64,000 nt of DNA from Tectiglobus sp965215755 (GCA_965215755.1 OZ244119.1:6076001-6140000), one strand, 5' to 3'. Positions 53,200 to 61,737 are shown, counted from the stretch's first letter. Made by a program: numbers and translations. Notes: generated from the sequence alone by a model not told the origin.

Positions 53200-54162
53200 T
53201 CAAGCCGACACTGTTCGGTTTGGGTCTCTAGCTGCAACCTCTGCACTCGTCACATCATGGCCTATCGGGCTTGCCTCGTCGCACGCGTGGGCGAAGCACT
53301 CGAGCTCCAACGTGGAATGAGAAATGTCGAAGCGCTCCAGCAGTGAGCGCTTGATTTTGGCCTTGATGGCGTCAGCTTGTCCCCATGAACCCGTTTCAAC
53401 AACGACGTGAGCATCAACGGCGTTTGTATGTTCACTCAACTGCCAGAAGTGAACATGATGAACGTCGGCGACACCTCGGATTGATCTCATTCGTGCCAAT
53501 ACTTCGTCTGTAGGAACACTCGGTGGACTTCCCAGCATGAGTATCCGAATGACGGGGCCAATCTCTATCGCCGACTGCCAAAGGATGTATCCAGCAATCA
53601 TTACGGTAACAATGGGGTCAACCAGCCGCCAGTCATAGAGGATGATCAGGGTTCCGGCGATAATCACCGCAACTGAACCGAGCGCGTCGGCAACATTGTG
53701 TAGGAATGCCGCTCTGATATTCACGCTTTCTTTGGACAGAGAATACGTGAGCGCAGCGGTAATGAGATCTACTAGGAGCGCGATGCCGGCAATGATTACA
53801 ACGAGCCATCCGTCAACTCCTTGCGGATCGATGAAACGTGCCGCGGCTTCGTATAAGAGATACAGGCCAATAACAATGAGCGTAGTATAGTTGACAAGCG
53901 CAGCAACGATTTCGGCGCGCCCGTAACCGAACGTCATCGTCTCATCGCTCGGTCGACGTGCAATCCTACGGGCACCAAAGGCTATAACGAGCGCAACCGC
54001 GTCAGAGAAGTTGTGCAGTGCATCCGCGATCAGCGCTAAGCTGCCTGAGAGGACACCGCCAACAAATTGTGCGATAGTCAAGATGAAATTGACTAGGATA
54101 GCCCAGAGCACACGGGCGTCTCCTGCGTCAGGATCGATGTGATGATGGTGATGACCGCCCAT
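53200..54162 (-). CDS. Cation diffusion facilitator (CzcD/ZitB type)
   Basis: 320 aa. His-rich start (MGGHHHHHIDPDAGD), six transmembrane helices, HNFSD in helix 2 (LIADALHNFSDAV) and HNVAD in helix 5 (AAFLHNVADAL), the HxxxD zinc site of the CzcD/ZitB branch, then a ferredoxin-like C-terminal cytoplasmic domain (IRGVADVHHVHFWQLSEHTNAVDAHV). It exports Zn2+ (also Cd2+, Co2+) using the proton gradient. The divergent MerR gene and the operator at 54196-54226 indicate metal control. The C-terminal His/Cys tail (ECFAHACDE) may help sensing. Confidence 0.9.
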   Translation of the reverse strand: MGGHHHHHIDPDAGDARVLWAILVNFILTIAQFVGGVLSGSLALIADALHNFSDAVALVIAFGARRIARRPSDETMTFGYGRAEIVAALVNYTTLIVIGLYLLYEAAARFIDPQGVDGWLVVIIAGIALLVDLITAALTYSLSKESVNIRAAFLHNVADALGSVAVIIAGTLIILYDWRLVDPIVTVMIAGYILWQSAIEIGPVIRILMLGSPPSVPTDEVLARMRSIRGVADVHHVHFWQLSEHTNAVDAHVVVETGSWGQADAIKAKIKRSLLERFDISHSTLELECFAHACDEASPIGHDVTSAEVAARDPNRTVSA

Positions 54163-54195
54163 CTAGCCAAGCCTCTTGCAATTGACGTTCATCCA

Positions 54196-54226
54196 AACAT
54201 AATTGCTCTAGTTACTATAGGTTCAA
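54196..54226 (-). promoter_or_regulatory. ZntR/CadR/PbrR-type promoter for CDF 53200-54162
   Basis: Minus strand: TTGAAC (54226-54221), 19-bp spacer CTATAGTAACTAGAGCAAT with a CTATAGTNACTAGAG dyad, -10 TATGTT (54201-54196). The dyad lies between CDF and merR so that one operator may control both. Confidence 0.8.
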
Positions 54227-54238
54227 GAGGCAAATTCG

Positions 54239-54652
54239 ATGCTTTCTATTGGACTGCTGTCGAAACAAACTGGCGTCAAGGTTCCGACTATTCGCTACTA
54301 CGAACAATTGGGCCTAATCCCCGCGCCTGCGAGATCGGACGGCAACCAACGCCGCTATCCGCCCGCAGCACTTGATCGCCTAAGTTTCATTAAGCACGCT
54401 CGTGATCTGGGACTATCGATCGAAGCCGTAAAGGAATTGCTTGAGCTAAGTGGACACCCGGATAAGGCATGCAGCCACGCAGATCGAATCGCAGCAGAGC
54501 ACTTAGAAACTATAAGAGAGAAGATTGCGAAGCTTCAGCGATTGGAAGCTGAGCTAGAGCGTATTGCATCGAGTTGCGACGGAGGGAAGATCAGGCAGTG
54601 CTATGTTCTACAAGCGCTAGCTGACCACGGAAAGTGTGCTCATGAGCATTGA
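54239..54652 (+). CDS. Zn/Cd/Pb-responsive MerR-family regulator
   Basis: 137 aa. Winged helix-turn-helix (TIRYYEQLGLIPAPARSDGNQRRYP), dimer helix, metal loop with Cys78 (KACSH), Cys113 (SSCDGG), Cys121 (QCYVL) and Cys133 plus C-terminal His. Cys at 78, 113 and ~121 matches CadR/PbrR/ZntR sensors of divalent metals rather than CueR. Divergent from the CDF gene, whose promoter it should activate. Confidence 0.85.
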   Translation: MLSIGLLSKQTGVKVPTIRYYEQLGLIPAPARSDGNQRRYPPAALDRLSFIKHARDLGLSIEAVKELLELSGHPDKACSHADRIAAEHLETIREKIAKLQRLEAELERIASSCDGGKIRQCYVLQALADHGKCAHEH

Positions 54653-54686
54653 CCGGAAAGTGGTGTCTGGCCGACGATTAGTTTGG

Positions 54687-54908
54687 TTAAAGGAGCGCCA
54701 TTGCGCGTGCAAAGCTAGATAGATCCTTCTTGAATTTGCCAGAATATGTGCGCCGTGTATGGACCGAATAGACCAAATATTCTTGGACGTTCGACATGTC
54801 ATCGAAGTCGAGTTCATTCTTATCTGTGCCGCCTGCAAGAGCCTGCTCCAACCACCCAGTCTTCCAGTCAACTAGTTCTTGATTCGCACGGCGTACTTTC
54901 TCGGACAT
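54687..54908 (-). CDS. Small hypothetical protein
   Basis: 73 aa, charged and helical (RRANQELVDWKTGWLEQALAGGTDKNELDFDDMSNVQEYLVYSVHTRRTY). No signal or motif. Coding is supported only by an even composition and its place between two regulators. Confidence 0.4.
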   Translation of the reverse strand: MSEKVRRANQELVDWKTGWLEQALAGGTDKNELDFDDMSNVQEYLVYSVHTRRTYSGKFKKDLSSFARAMALL

Positions 54909-55044
54909 CTAGGCTTTCGTAGACCGATTTCCAGATCATCTTAATTGACACAGTGTTTGGCACTGATGAACTGCGCGGCATTGAAACAAATCTATTAGCC
55001 GGTCTGGTCGAGATTCACTGGGTGACAATAGTCCTCAGTGCCCC

Positions 55045-55350
55045 TCAAGCTCTACCATATGCTTTGAAACGGAACGCCACGCTTCTACCGCCGGCACGGT
55101 CGATGCGGAGCAATGACGACTTGCCGCGCTGCTTCTCAAGCTCATCCCAAGGAACGAATTTGCGATCAAAACGATTGCACTTCATCATCACGAAATCTGT
55201 GACACTGCACTGGTAGTTGATGGAAGCATCCGTGAACATAAACAGTAAAAGCATGACTAGAGCGAGCAGCACCGCGCCAATGCCTAGGCGGTCTTTCCAC
55301 GCCGCCCAACTGTTGTCGAAGCCTGTTTGTTTTGGTTCTTGTTCAGTCAT
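55045..55350 (-). CDS. Small membrane protein, unknown
   Basis: 101 aa with one transmembrane helix (IGAVLLALVMLLLFMF, ~24-39), then a soluble tail with three Cys (YQCSVTDFVMMKCNRF...). Possibly periplasmic facing. Not recognised. Confidence 0.5.
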   Translation of the reverse strand: MTEQEPKQTGFDNSWAAWKDRLGIGAVLLALVMLLLFMFTDASINYQCSVTDFVMMKCNRFDRKFVPWDELEKQRGKSSLLRIDRAGGRSVAFRFKAYGRA

Positions 55351-55483
55351 TAAACTTCCTCATGAGTAACGACACACCTCAATCAAAGCTTTCACTATGT
55401 CGTATGCTCTCCCTTCTTGAGCGGCGCATCTCGTACTCGAATTGGTCGCCAGCTATCGAGAAGCAAACCAGTGATACGAGCGG

Positions 55484-56344
55484 TCATGTTACCTCGCGGA
55501 GATCAGTGCGGGCGTCGGTAACAATCACCCAAGACGATTGCAGGAAGAGTCCGGCGATGACTGCGGCGACCACAAGGTCCGGCCAAGCCGTCCCCGTCCA
55601 CGCTACAAGAATGGCCGCAATAACAATCGCTACATTGCCGATCGCGTCATTGCGCGAGAACAGCCACACGGCTCTTACGTTCGCATCACCTGTTCGGTGC
55701 GGTAGCAAGGCAACCGCCGCCAATACATTGACGACCAGTGCAATCAAGCCAAGCACGCCCATCAGTTCGGCGTTGGGCTGATTTAGAATAACCACGCGAT
55801 AGATGGTGTTGATCAGAACTCCAATACCAAGCGCACCCAGAAATACGCCTTGGATCAACGCTGAACGGGCGCGCCAAGCTAAACTCCATCCAATCGCCAA
55901 CACACCAAGGAACGTGATCAATCCGTCTCCAAGAAAGTCCAACGCGTCCGCTTTCAATGCCTGCGAGCCAGCAATGAAACCGCCGATGATTTCAATGACG
56001 CCGTAACCAACATTGAGCAGGATTACGATCCACAAGGCACGTCGGTACCCCGGCGTAATGTGACTTTGGCGGTCACTTTTTTCCGCTGGTGGATGTCCGA
56101 CACCGCCGTCGATTTTGTCGAGTTGGTAACCGATACCTGTGATGGCCCGTTCAACATTGGGCAACTGGGAAACCGGGTCGTCAGCGCGCAGGGTCATAAT
56201 TTGCGACGCGATCGAAACGCGGACTTCGTCTATGCCAGCAGATCGCACTGCTTTTTCAATTTTGGCAGCGCACGACGGACAATCCATGCCCGTAACGCGA
56301 TAGCGCGTGGCATCTTGGGTGTTAATGGAAGCCCCCTCGTTCAT
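55484..56344 (-). CDS. Cation diffusion facilitator with fused HMA metal domain
   Basis: 286 aa from ATG 56344 (GGGAG 8 nt upstream; the frame opens at 56431). Residues ~15-75 form an HMA domain with GMDCPSCAAKIEKAV (CxxC), then a CDF transporter: LKADALDFLGDGL (helix 2; D...D), WLFSRNDAIGNVAIVIAA (helix 5; ND..GN) with six helices. The N-terminal HMA domain is unusual in CDF pumps, which normally rely on a C-terminal domain; that domain is missing here (the protein ends after helix 6). Substrate unknown (Zn, Cd, Co or Pb). Regulated by the divergent MerR gene. Confidence 0.85.
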   Translation of the reverse strand: MNEGASINTQDATRYRVTGMDCPSCAAKIEKAVRSAGIDEVRVSIASQIMTLRADDPVSQLPNVERAITGIGYQLDKIDGGVGHPPAEKSDRQSHITPGYRRALWIVILLNVGYGVIEIIGGFIAGSQALKADALDFLGDGLITFLGVLAIGWSLAWRARSALIQGVFLGALGIGVLINTIYRVVILNQPNAELMGVLGLIALVVNVLAAVALLPHRTGDANVRAVWLFSRNDAIGNVAIVIAAILVAWTGTAWPDLVVAAVIAGLFLQSSWVIVTDARTDLREVT

Positions 56345-56461
56345 AGACAATAATCTCCCTAGCAAAACCGCATTGCCGTTGCGTCTAGACCTTTGCTGTC
56401 GCAGGCGAGAACAGCGGAACCGATCAACCACAGCCCTCGCCTTTGCCTCTGCAATGACATC

Positions 56462-56492
56462 AACATACGATCTATAGTAACTATAGATACAA
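56462..56492 (-). promoter_or_regulatory. ZntR/CadR/PbrR-type promoter for HMA-CDF gene
   Basis: Minus strand: TTGTAT (56492-56487), 19-bp spacer CTATAGTTACTATAGATCG with the perfect dyad CTATAGT-ACTATAG, -10 TATGTT (56467-56462). Same -10 as in the other CDF promoter. Confidence 0.82.
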
Positions 56493-56506
56493 GGAGATAA
56501 TTCAAT

Positions 56507-56920
56507 ATGGAGGAATTTACGATCGGACGGCTGTCGCGAGCGACGGGTTGCAAGGTTCCGACGATCCGTTACTACGAGAAAATTGGCTTGCTACCGCAGC
56601 CCTCACGCTCGTCTGGAAATACGCGCCTCTACGACGAAGCGCATCTGTCCCGCCTCGGGTTCATTCAACACTGTCGCGAGCTTGGATTTCCGCAGGCTGC
56701 TATTCGCGAGTTGATCGAACTAAGTGATCATCCCGATCAGTCGTGTGAGGCGGTGACGGACATCGCGCGAGCTCATTTGCGCGATGTCAACCGCAAGATC
56801 GCAAGCTTGACCGCACTCAAGGTGGAACTGGATAGCATGATTGAAAATTGCCACGGTGGTCCTGTCGAACAATGCCGTATTGTCGAAGCCTTAGCTGATT
56901 ACTCGCGTGCCGACGCGTAA
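56507..56920 (+). CDS. Zn/Cd/Pb-responsive MerR-family regulator (second)
   Basis: 137 aa. Winged helix-turn-helix (TIRYYEKIGLLPQPSRSSGNTRLY), dimer helix, metal loop with Cys80 (QSCEA), Cys115 (ENCHGG) and Cys123 (EQCRIV), the divalent-metal pattern. ATG 56507 is preceded by AAGGAG further up (56491-56496). Divergent from the HMA-CDF gene. Related to but clearly different from 54239-54652. Confidence 0.85.
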   Translation: MEEFTIGRLSRATGCKVPTIRYYEKIGLLPQPSRSSGNTRLYDEAHLSRLGFIQHCRELGFPQAAIRELIELSDHPDQSCEAVTDIARAHLRDVNRKIASLTALKVELDSMIENCHGGPVEQCRIVEALADYSRADA

Positions 56921-57128
56921 GAGTGCAAAACATTTCACGTCTCAGCCTGTCAGCTTCTCGTCATTTGCAATCATGGAGATGACTAGTCTTAGCCCGGCAG
57001 GCCGTGTCCGCTATATCTCCGATCGCGATGAAGTTGCAAATTTGCTCGAGCTCCCAAGGCATAAGTGGATCAGAATGGCAGAGGTTTGATCATAGTGCCC
57101 GTGTGGCGAGTTAGCTGCGGCGTGTGAC

Positions 57129-58358
57129 CTATTTGCGTCCACTGGTAAGCGACTGACGTAGTCTAGTGCCAACTGCTTGACTGAGATCCCTAACAGGATC
57201 TGCCACTAGATGTGCGTATCTTTGCGTGGTCTGCGGCTGCGTATGACCGAGTAGCTTTCCAATCATCGGCAGTGATGCACCGCTCTCTGCAGCTAAGGAT
57301 GCGAACGAATGCCGTAGGTCGTGGAGGCGTACATCATCGAGTCCGGCAAGCGCTCGGATTCGGCGCCAAGGTTTCTGAAGATTGATCAGATGCTGTCCTT
57401 CGACATCGCCGATAATCACGAACGGATTGTCCGGCTGTCTCGGCAGCCCGCGAAGGATTTCGGCCGCGTCTTCGTTCAAGAATATTGGTCGCTGACCAGT
57501 CTTCGAGTCCGGCAACAGCAATAGCCCTCGCTGAAGATCGACGAAACGCCATTGCAGCGTGAGAATTTCGTTGAGCCGCGCACCGGTCAGCAGAAGAAGA
57601 CGTATGGCTGCGATAACGTACGGACTTTCTTGATCGTTCTGCTCCAGCTCATGCAGGACGTTGCCCAATCGATCAAGCTCCTCGTTCAGGAGATAACGCT
57701 GCCTTTTGTTCTCAGTAAAGCGTTGGATCTTCTGACATGGATTGGAATTCTCCGGTCGCAGCTTGTGAAGTTCGGCCCAACTCATGATCTTAGACACGAC
57801 GGCAAGTGCAAAGTTGGCTTTGCGAGGCGTTGCAGCGAGCGATGTATGAAACTTCGTGACGTCGGCACGCGTGATGTCGTTCAGTAGTCGTTTGCCGAGC
57901 GCCGGAATGATGGTCTTGTCGATCAGTCGTTCATATTCTTCAAGGGAGCGCGGTTTGAGCTTGGGGCCGTGATCAATGAGGAAGCGTTGCGACGCGTCCG
58001 CCAGGGTTTCCGCATCGCGATCGGCTTGCCGTATCTCAGCAAGGTCAAGTCCATCATTGACTTCCGATAAAAGGCGAAGTGCCTCTTTTCGAGCTGAGAC
58101 TGGCGTCCATGGTGAGCCATGTTTTCCAATCGTCATCCACCGAAGCCGTCCTTTGATGCGGAGTTGGAGGAAATAGATTGGAGGACCGTTTCGACGCCGG
58201 ACACCGAACCCTTTGATCTCGATATCGCGGATCGTATCGCCGGCCTTCATGGCCTGTACCGTTGCGTTGGTGATGCGTTTGGCGACGGATTTTGAACTTG
58301 CACTCAACATCTTCTGTGGTTCACTCGGCGTTGCTGATGGCAAACTTATGGCGAACAT
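57129..58358 (-). CDS. Tyrosine integrase of a tRNA-targeting element
   Basis: 409 aa from ATG 58358 (ATG 58310, behind AGAAG, gives 393 aa; the frame extends into the tRNA fragment and must not be read from there). N-terminal arm-binding domain of the DUF4102 type (VAKRITNATVQAMKAGDTIRDIEIKGFGVRRRNGPPIYFLQLRIKGR), a core-binding region, and a catalytic domain with LTGARLNEIL (Arg), LHDLRHSFASLAAE (HxxR), LLGHTQPQTTQRYAHL (His, nucleophile Tyr). Integrates an island at a tRNA gene, and excises it. Confidence 0.9.
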   Translation of the reverse strand: MFAISLPSATPSEPQKMLSASSKSVAKRITNATVQAMKAGDTIRDIEIKGFGVRRRNGPPIYFLQLRIKGRLRWMTIGKHGSPWTPVSARKEALRLLSEVNDGLDLAEIRQADRDAETLADASQRFLIDHGPKLKPRSLEEYERLIDKTIIPALGKRLLNDITRADVTKFHTSLAATPRKANFALAVVSKIMSWAELHKLRPENSNPCQKIQRFTENKRQRYLLNEELDRLGNVLHELEQNDQESPYVIAAIRLLLLTGARLNEILTLQWRFVDLQRGLLLLPDSKTGQRPIFLNEDAAEILRGLPRQPDNPFVIIGDVEGQHLINLQKPWRRIRALAGLDDVRLHDLRHSFASLAAESGASLPMIGKLLGHTQPQTTQRYAHLVADPVRDLSQAVGTRLRQSLTSGRK

Positions 58359-58463
58359 TTTGGTGCGAAATGAGGCGATCCGGCGCGATGCGCCTCGAAA
58401 AGAATCATTGATATTATTGGATAAATTGTATTTCTGCGTAGTACTGGCGGTAAGCAAACACAA

Positions 58464-58509
58464 ACTACGAATCTGGGGGTCGGGAGTTCGAATCTTCCCC
58501 GGTGCGCCA
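58464..58509 (+). other. 3' part of tRNA-Arg(ACG): attachment site (att) of the integrated element
   Basis: Reading +: the loop CTACGAA with anticodon ACG, anticodon-stem 3' side TCTGG, T-arm GGGAG-TTCGAAT-CTTCC, acceptor CCGGTGC, then G and CCA (ends 58509). The bases before 58464 do not form the D-arm or 5' acceptor strand, so the tRNA is cut at the anticodon. Directly upstream of int on the opposite strand. Typical of att sites left by element integration; the rest of the tRNA gene is not in the window. Confidence 0.75.
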
Positions 58510-58664
58510 ATAAAATCAATCACTTAGACTACCCCTCCTTCTCAGAATTTTCTCCTTAGGCTCGCCTTAGGCTCACCCCTGGACAAGTTCTGGGGTAGTC
58601 ACCATGTCACACTCACCCGGGCAACTGGGTAGCGCGCTACTCTTCACACAGAGGAGTGCGCGTG

Positions 58665-58856
58665 ATGTTGCTTTCAAAAAAACAGGTTCGAGAGATGGTT
58701 CTCTACTCACCCTCTCACATTGACCGACTAGAAGCGGCGGGACGGTTTCCAAAGCGAGTTTCGCTTGGCCCGAACCGCTGTGCCTGGGTCAAAGAGGAAG
58801 TTGAGAATTGGATCAAAGACCGCATTTCTGAACGCGACGCCGGCCCCTCCACGTGA
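58665..58856 (+). CDS. AlpA-like phage-type transcriptional regulator
   Basis: 63 aa from ATG 58665; GAGGAG lies 8 nt upstream. Small MerR/excisionase-like winged helix: LLSKKQVREMVLYSPSHIDRLEAAGRFPKRVSLGPNRCAWVKEEVENWIKDRI. AlpA regulators switch on or assist integrases of prophages and islands. Beside the int gene (divergent) with the att site between. Ends in a GC-rich hairpin. Confidence 0.85.
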   Translation: MLLSKKQVREMVLYSPSHIDRLEAAGRFPKRVSLGPNRCAWVKEEVENWIKDRISERDAGPST

Positions 58857-58862
58857 GGGGCC
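58842..58862 (+). terminator. Hairpin at the end of the AlpA-like gene
   Basis: GGCCCCTC (58842-58849) and GAGGGGCC (58855-58862), loop of 5, overlapping the stop codon. Only two T follow. Confidence 0.5.
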
Positions 58863-58949
58863 TTGGGGCGGCCAGGCTGTCCGTCGTCACATAATCTGGA
58901 ACAGTTGAGCGTTTGATCTAAGCGAGTGATTGGCTCATCGTTTTCAAAG

Positions 58950-59930
58950 TTATGCTACGGCGTTGCGATGTTGCAAGCGCCGTGTTTCGAATGTCTTTCG
59001 TTTGATCCTTTCTCTCTCCAGCAAGATGATCTTGTTACGACCGAAGTAGACGTCTGCGGGCGTCACGTTGTTGAGGCTTTCGTGGTAGCGCTCGTGATTG
59101 TAGTGGGTCACGAATGCTTCGATGCTTGCCTTTAGATCCCCGGGCAGAAAGTAGTTCTCCAACAGCACGCGGTTTTTCAAAGTTTGATGCCATCGCTCGA
59201 TTTTTCCCTGCGTCTGAGGATGGTATGGCGCACCACGAACATGATCCATCGATTGATCGTCGAGCCATTCTGCCAGATCACCAGAGATGTACGATGAACC
59301 ATTGTCCGACAGAAGTCGCGGTCGATGTCTGACGTTGACTTTGTCACAACCTGACGCCTCCAATGCAAGTTCAAGCGTGTCAGTGACGTCACTGGCTTTC
59401 ATGGTAGTGCATAACTTCCAAGCGATGATGTAACGCGAGTAATCATCAAGGACGGTCGAGAGATAGAACCATCCCCAGCCGATGACTTTGAGGTAGGTGA
59501 AGTCTGTCTGCCAAAGCTGATTGATCGCCGTTGTTTTGTCGTGGAACTCATCAGCAGCCTTGACGACGGCGAACGCGGGACTTGTGATGAGGTCGAGCGC
59601 TTTGAGTATTCGATAGACGGAAGACTCGGATACGAAGTAGCTCCGAGTATCTGTGAACTTCACCGCCAGCTCGCGCGGCGTCAGTTCTGGCTCTTCGAGT
59701 GCGAAGTCGACAATTTGCTCTCGGACATCGTCCGGGATGCGGTTCCAGACGTGGCCAGGCATCGGCTTTCGATCTTCTAATGCATCAAGTCCACCGGTGA
59801 GATACCGGTCATACCAACGATAGAAAGTCGTACGTGGGATGCCGAGCGTATCCAATGTGCGTTTTGCTGGCAGATGTGATTGCTCGACAAGGCGAATAAT
59901 CTCCAGCTTCTCCGTCGCGGGATACCTCAT
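58950..59930 (-). CDS. IS3-family transposase OrfB, copy 2
   Basis: 326 aa, translation identical to 35997-36977, with all three catalytic acids (WQTDFTY, LLSDNGSSY, KIERWHQ). The gene is intact. Confidence 0.93.
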   Translation of the reverse strand: MRYPATEKLEIIRLVEQSHLPAKRTLDTLGIPRTTFYRWYDRYLTGGLDALEDRKPMPGHVWNRIPDDVREQIVDFALEEPELTPRELAVKFTDTRSYFVSESSVYRILKALDLITSPAFAVVKAADEFHDKTTAINQLWQTDFTYLKVIGWGWFYLSTVLDDYSRYIIAWKLCTTMKASDVTDTLELALEASGCDKVNVRHRPRLLSDNGSSYISGDLAEWLDDQSMDHVRGAPYHPQTQGKIERWHQTLKNRVLLENYFLPGDLKASIEAFVTHYNHERYHESLNNVTPADVYFGRNKIILLERERIKRKTFETRRLQHRNAVA

Positions 59931-60289
59931 GTGTCGTTGCCCCCACTTCCGATCATGCTTTTTTTGAGCAGCCGAAGTTCCAGGGCCTGCTCCGCGACAA
60001 CCTCCTTGAGGTGTAGCGCTTCGCGTCGTAGATCCTTCACTTCATCAGAGGTCGCTGCCCGTGCGGTATCACCGGCTAGCCGCTTTTTGCCAGCCTCCAA
60101 GAACTCCTTTGACCAGCTGTAGTACATGCCCTGTGCGATACCTTCCTGACGGCACAGCTCGGCAATGCTGTCTTCGCCGCGCAGTCCTGCAAGGACGATC
60201 CTGATCTTCTCCTCGGATGAATATCGCTTCCGAGTTTGACGCCGGATGTCTTTGACGGTGCGGTCAGAAGCTTCAGTTCTACGTCCCAT
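59927..60289 (-). CDS. IS3-family OrfA, copy 2
   Basis: 120 aa, translation identical to 36974-37336: helix-turn-helix plus zipper. ATGA overlap with orfB. Confidence 0.92.
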   Translation of the reverse strand: MGRRTEASDRTVKDIRRQTRKRYSSEEKIRIVLAGLRGEDSIAELCRQEGIAQGMYYSWSKEFLEAGKKRLAGDTARAATSDEVKDLRREALHLKEVVAEQALELRLLKKSMIGSGGNDT

Positions 60290-60376
60290 GTGGCACTCCT
60301 CAGTGGTGAGGATGAGCCTAGAAACACTCAGTTAAAAAATGATCTCAGAAGGTTCCAGGGGGGCTGACGTCAGACA

Positions 60377-61144
60377 CCGCGTTCCTCTTGGTCGCCACCC
60401 TTGGCTCTACCAACTCCGCCGCAGCAGCACGACGTGCTACCGCCTTGTTCGTCGGCTTCACAGCTACTATGGCGGCGTCAGACTTCTCACGATCGTGCAT
60501 CATCGGCTACGGCTTCTCACCTTCCCGATACGGACCAGAGCAGCACGCGAAACGATTGCTGTTGGTCGACCGCGAGATCTCCCGGTTCCCGCTCAAGGAG
60601 CTTCTGCACATGCCAGGGTCTCCGACCACGCCGGGTCGTCCGGGCACTTGCATAACGCACCCGTCCGTGTTGCCTTCCGCCTTCTGCACGGCGTCAGCAC
60701 CCGAAAAGAGGGCACTTTCGCGGCTCGATGGCTGGCCTATGCATACCCCTGTCAACGCTTCGCCGACACCCTCGCGAGTGCCTGCGCATGACTCGGGGCC
60801 GATGCGGTTTGCTAATCCTTCATCGCAGTGGACTTGCACCACCTACTCCTTGCCGGTCTCCCGGCGCACGCAGAAGTTGCCCCACATAGCGGACACGATG
60901 TGCTCATTTTCCCTATGAAACAGACGGGCCATTTTCTGCCGCGAGCAGGTACAACAAGCGCCGACGACGTCATCAAGTCTCATTCGCTAAAGCGGACATG
61001 ACCTTAGGTCCGGGTGATGAGTCGCACCAACGACGCAAGGTCCACATAGCCGTCCAAATGAGCTCGCGCTTGTTCTTAGATTCAGCCCCTTAAGGCCCCT
61101 GCTCCAACTTGACGAAGATCAAAGGACTGGTCGCGCATCTCCAT
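60377..61144. other. 768-bp stretch with no supported gene
   Basis: Long overlapping frames on both strands (for example 60388-60918 + and 60507-60842 -) have no ribosome site or known product. Their Arg/Pro/Ser-rich translations (SRSCIIGYGFSPSRYGP; GPESCAGTREGVGEAL) are of a kind I have seen repeated near mobile elements, possibly structured RNA such as a group II intron remnant; I cannot confirm this. Confidence 0.3.
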
Positions 61145-61166
61145 TACATTCATAAATACGAATGTA
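61145..61166 (+). promoter_or_regulatory. Inverted repeat, BigR/SqrR-like operator
   Basis: TACATTC (61145-61151), 8-base AT-rich spacer, GAATGTA (61160-61166): perfect arms. Arms with AATTC/GAAT spaced like this are the sites of ArsR-family sulfur sensors of the BigR/SqrR group. It lies immediately before the YeeE/YedE genes. Confidence 0.6.
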
Positions 61167-61182
61167 TATATGGAGGTTCGAA

Positions 61183-61734
61183 ATGGCTCTCGACTGGAAA
61201 CTTGGAGGACTGGCACTTGGGCTGGTCTTCTTTCTCGCGGTCTTACTTGTCAAACCGATTGGGGTCTCGACGCAATTTGTGATCCTGGATGGCATTGTGT
61301 GGGACGCTGTTCAGCCCAACGTAGTAACCCAAACCGCCGAGGGTTATACGTCGACGAATGCCTATCTCGCTAAGTCCGGCGGGAAGTATGCGAAGTCTGT
61401 AGCAAACCCTATCAATTACAGTTTCATTTTTGTCCTGGCCATGTTGATAGGTGGTGCTGCCTCTGCCTGGCAGCGCGGCGGCATCGGTCGTGCGGAGCGC
61501 AACATCCCTTCGCTTTGGCGAGCAAACTTCGGGAACAGCGCGATCAAGCGATATGCGGCGGCATTTGTCGGCGGCTTTATTGTCTTGTATGGCGCACGAT
61601 TAGCTGGTGGATGCACGTCAGGCCATATGATGTCCGGCATGATGCAGACAGCACTTTCAGGTTACGTGTTTGCGGCAGGCGCTTTCGCGGCGGCTCTACC
61701 AACGGCGATGTTACTGTATCGAGAGGAGGGCTAA
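61183..61734 (+). CDS. YeeE/YedE-family sulfur transporter subunit 1 (PmpA-like)
   Basis: 183 aa from ATG 61183 (TGGAGG 6 nt upstream; the frame opens at 61162). Membrane protein with about four to five helices; the conserved GGCTSGHMMSG motif contains the Cys used in thiosulfate or sulfur transport, and YGARLAGG precedes it. The N-terminal helix GGLALGLVFFLAVLLV is a TM segment. With the next gene it forms the split YeeE/YedE module. May move thiosulfate or related sulfane sulfur across the inner membrane. Confidence 0.85.
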   Translation: MALDWKLGGLALGLVFFLAVLLVKPIGVSTQFVILDGIVWDAVQPNVVTQTAEGYTSTNAYLAKSGGKYAKSVANPINYSFIFVLAMLIGGAASAWQRGGIGRAERNIPSLWRANFGNSAIKRYAAAFVGGFIVLYGARLAGGCTSGHMMSGMMQTALSGYVFAAGAFAAALPTAMLLYREEG

Positions 61735-61737
61735 CAC

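Larger units (their letters stand above)
58878..60376 (-). mobile_element. IS3-family element, copy 2 (1499 bp)
   Basis: Same length, orientation and, by eye, sequence as copy 1 (35925-37423), including the five flanking bases CAGGC on the left. Right flank CCGCG. No target duplication seen. The two copies lie 22953 bp apart as direct repeats, so homologous recombination between them could delete or circularise the interval. Confidence 0.88.

Noticed and set aside
58360..58523. N-terminal extension of the integrase
   Set aside because: Would translate the antisense of the tRNA-Arg fragment (IGAPGKIRTPDPQIRS), a known annotation artefact.
60339..60918. Overlapping + frames of 150 and 176 codons and a 111-codon - frame
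   Set aside because: Start inside the IS3 end or without a ribosome site; Arg/Pro/Ser-rich translations in several frames at once suggest non-coding DNA.
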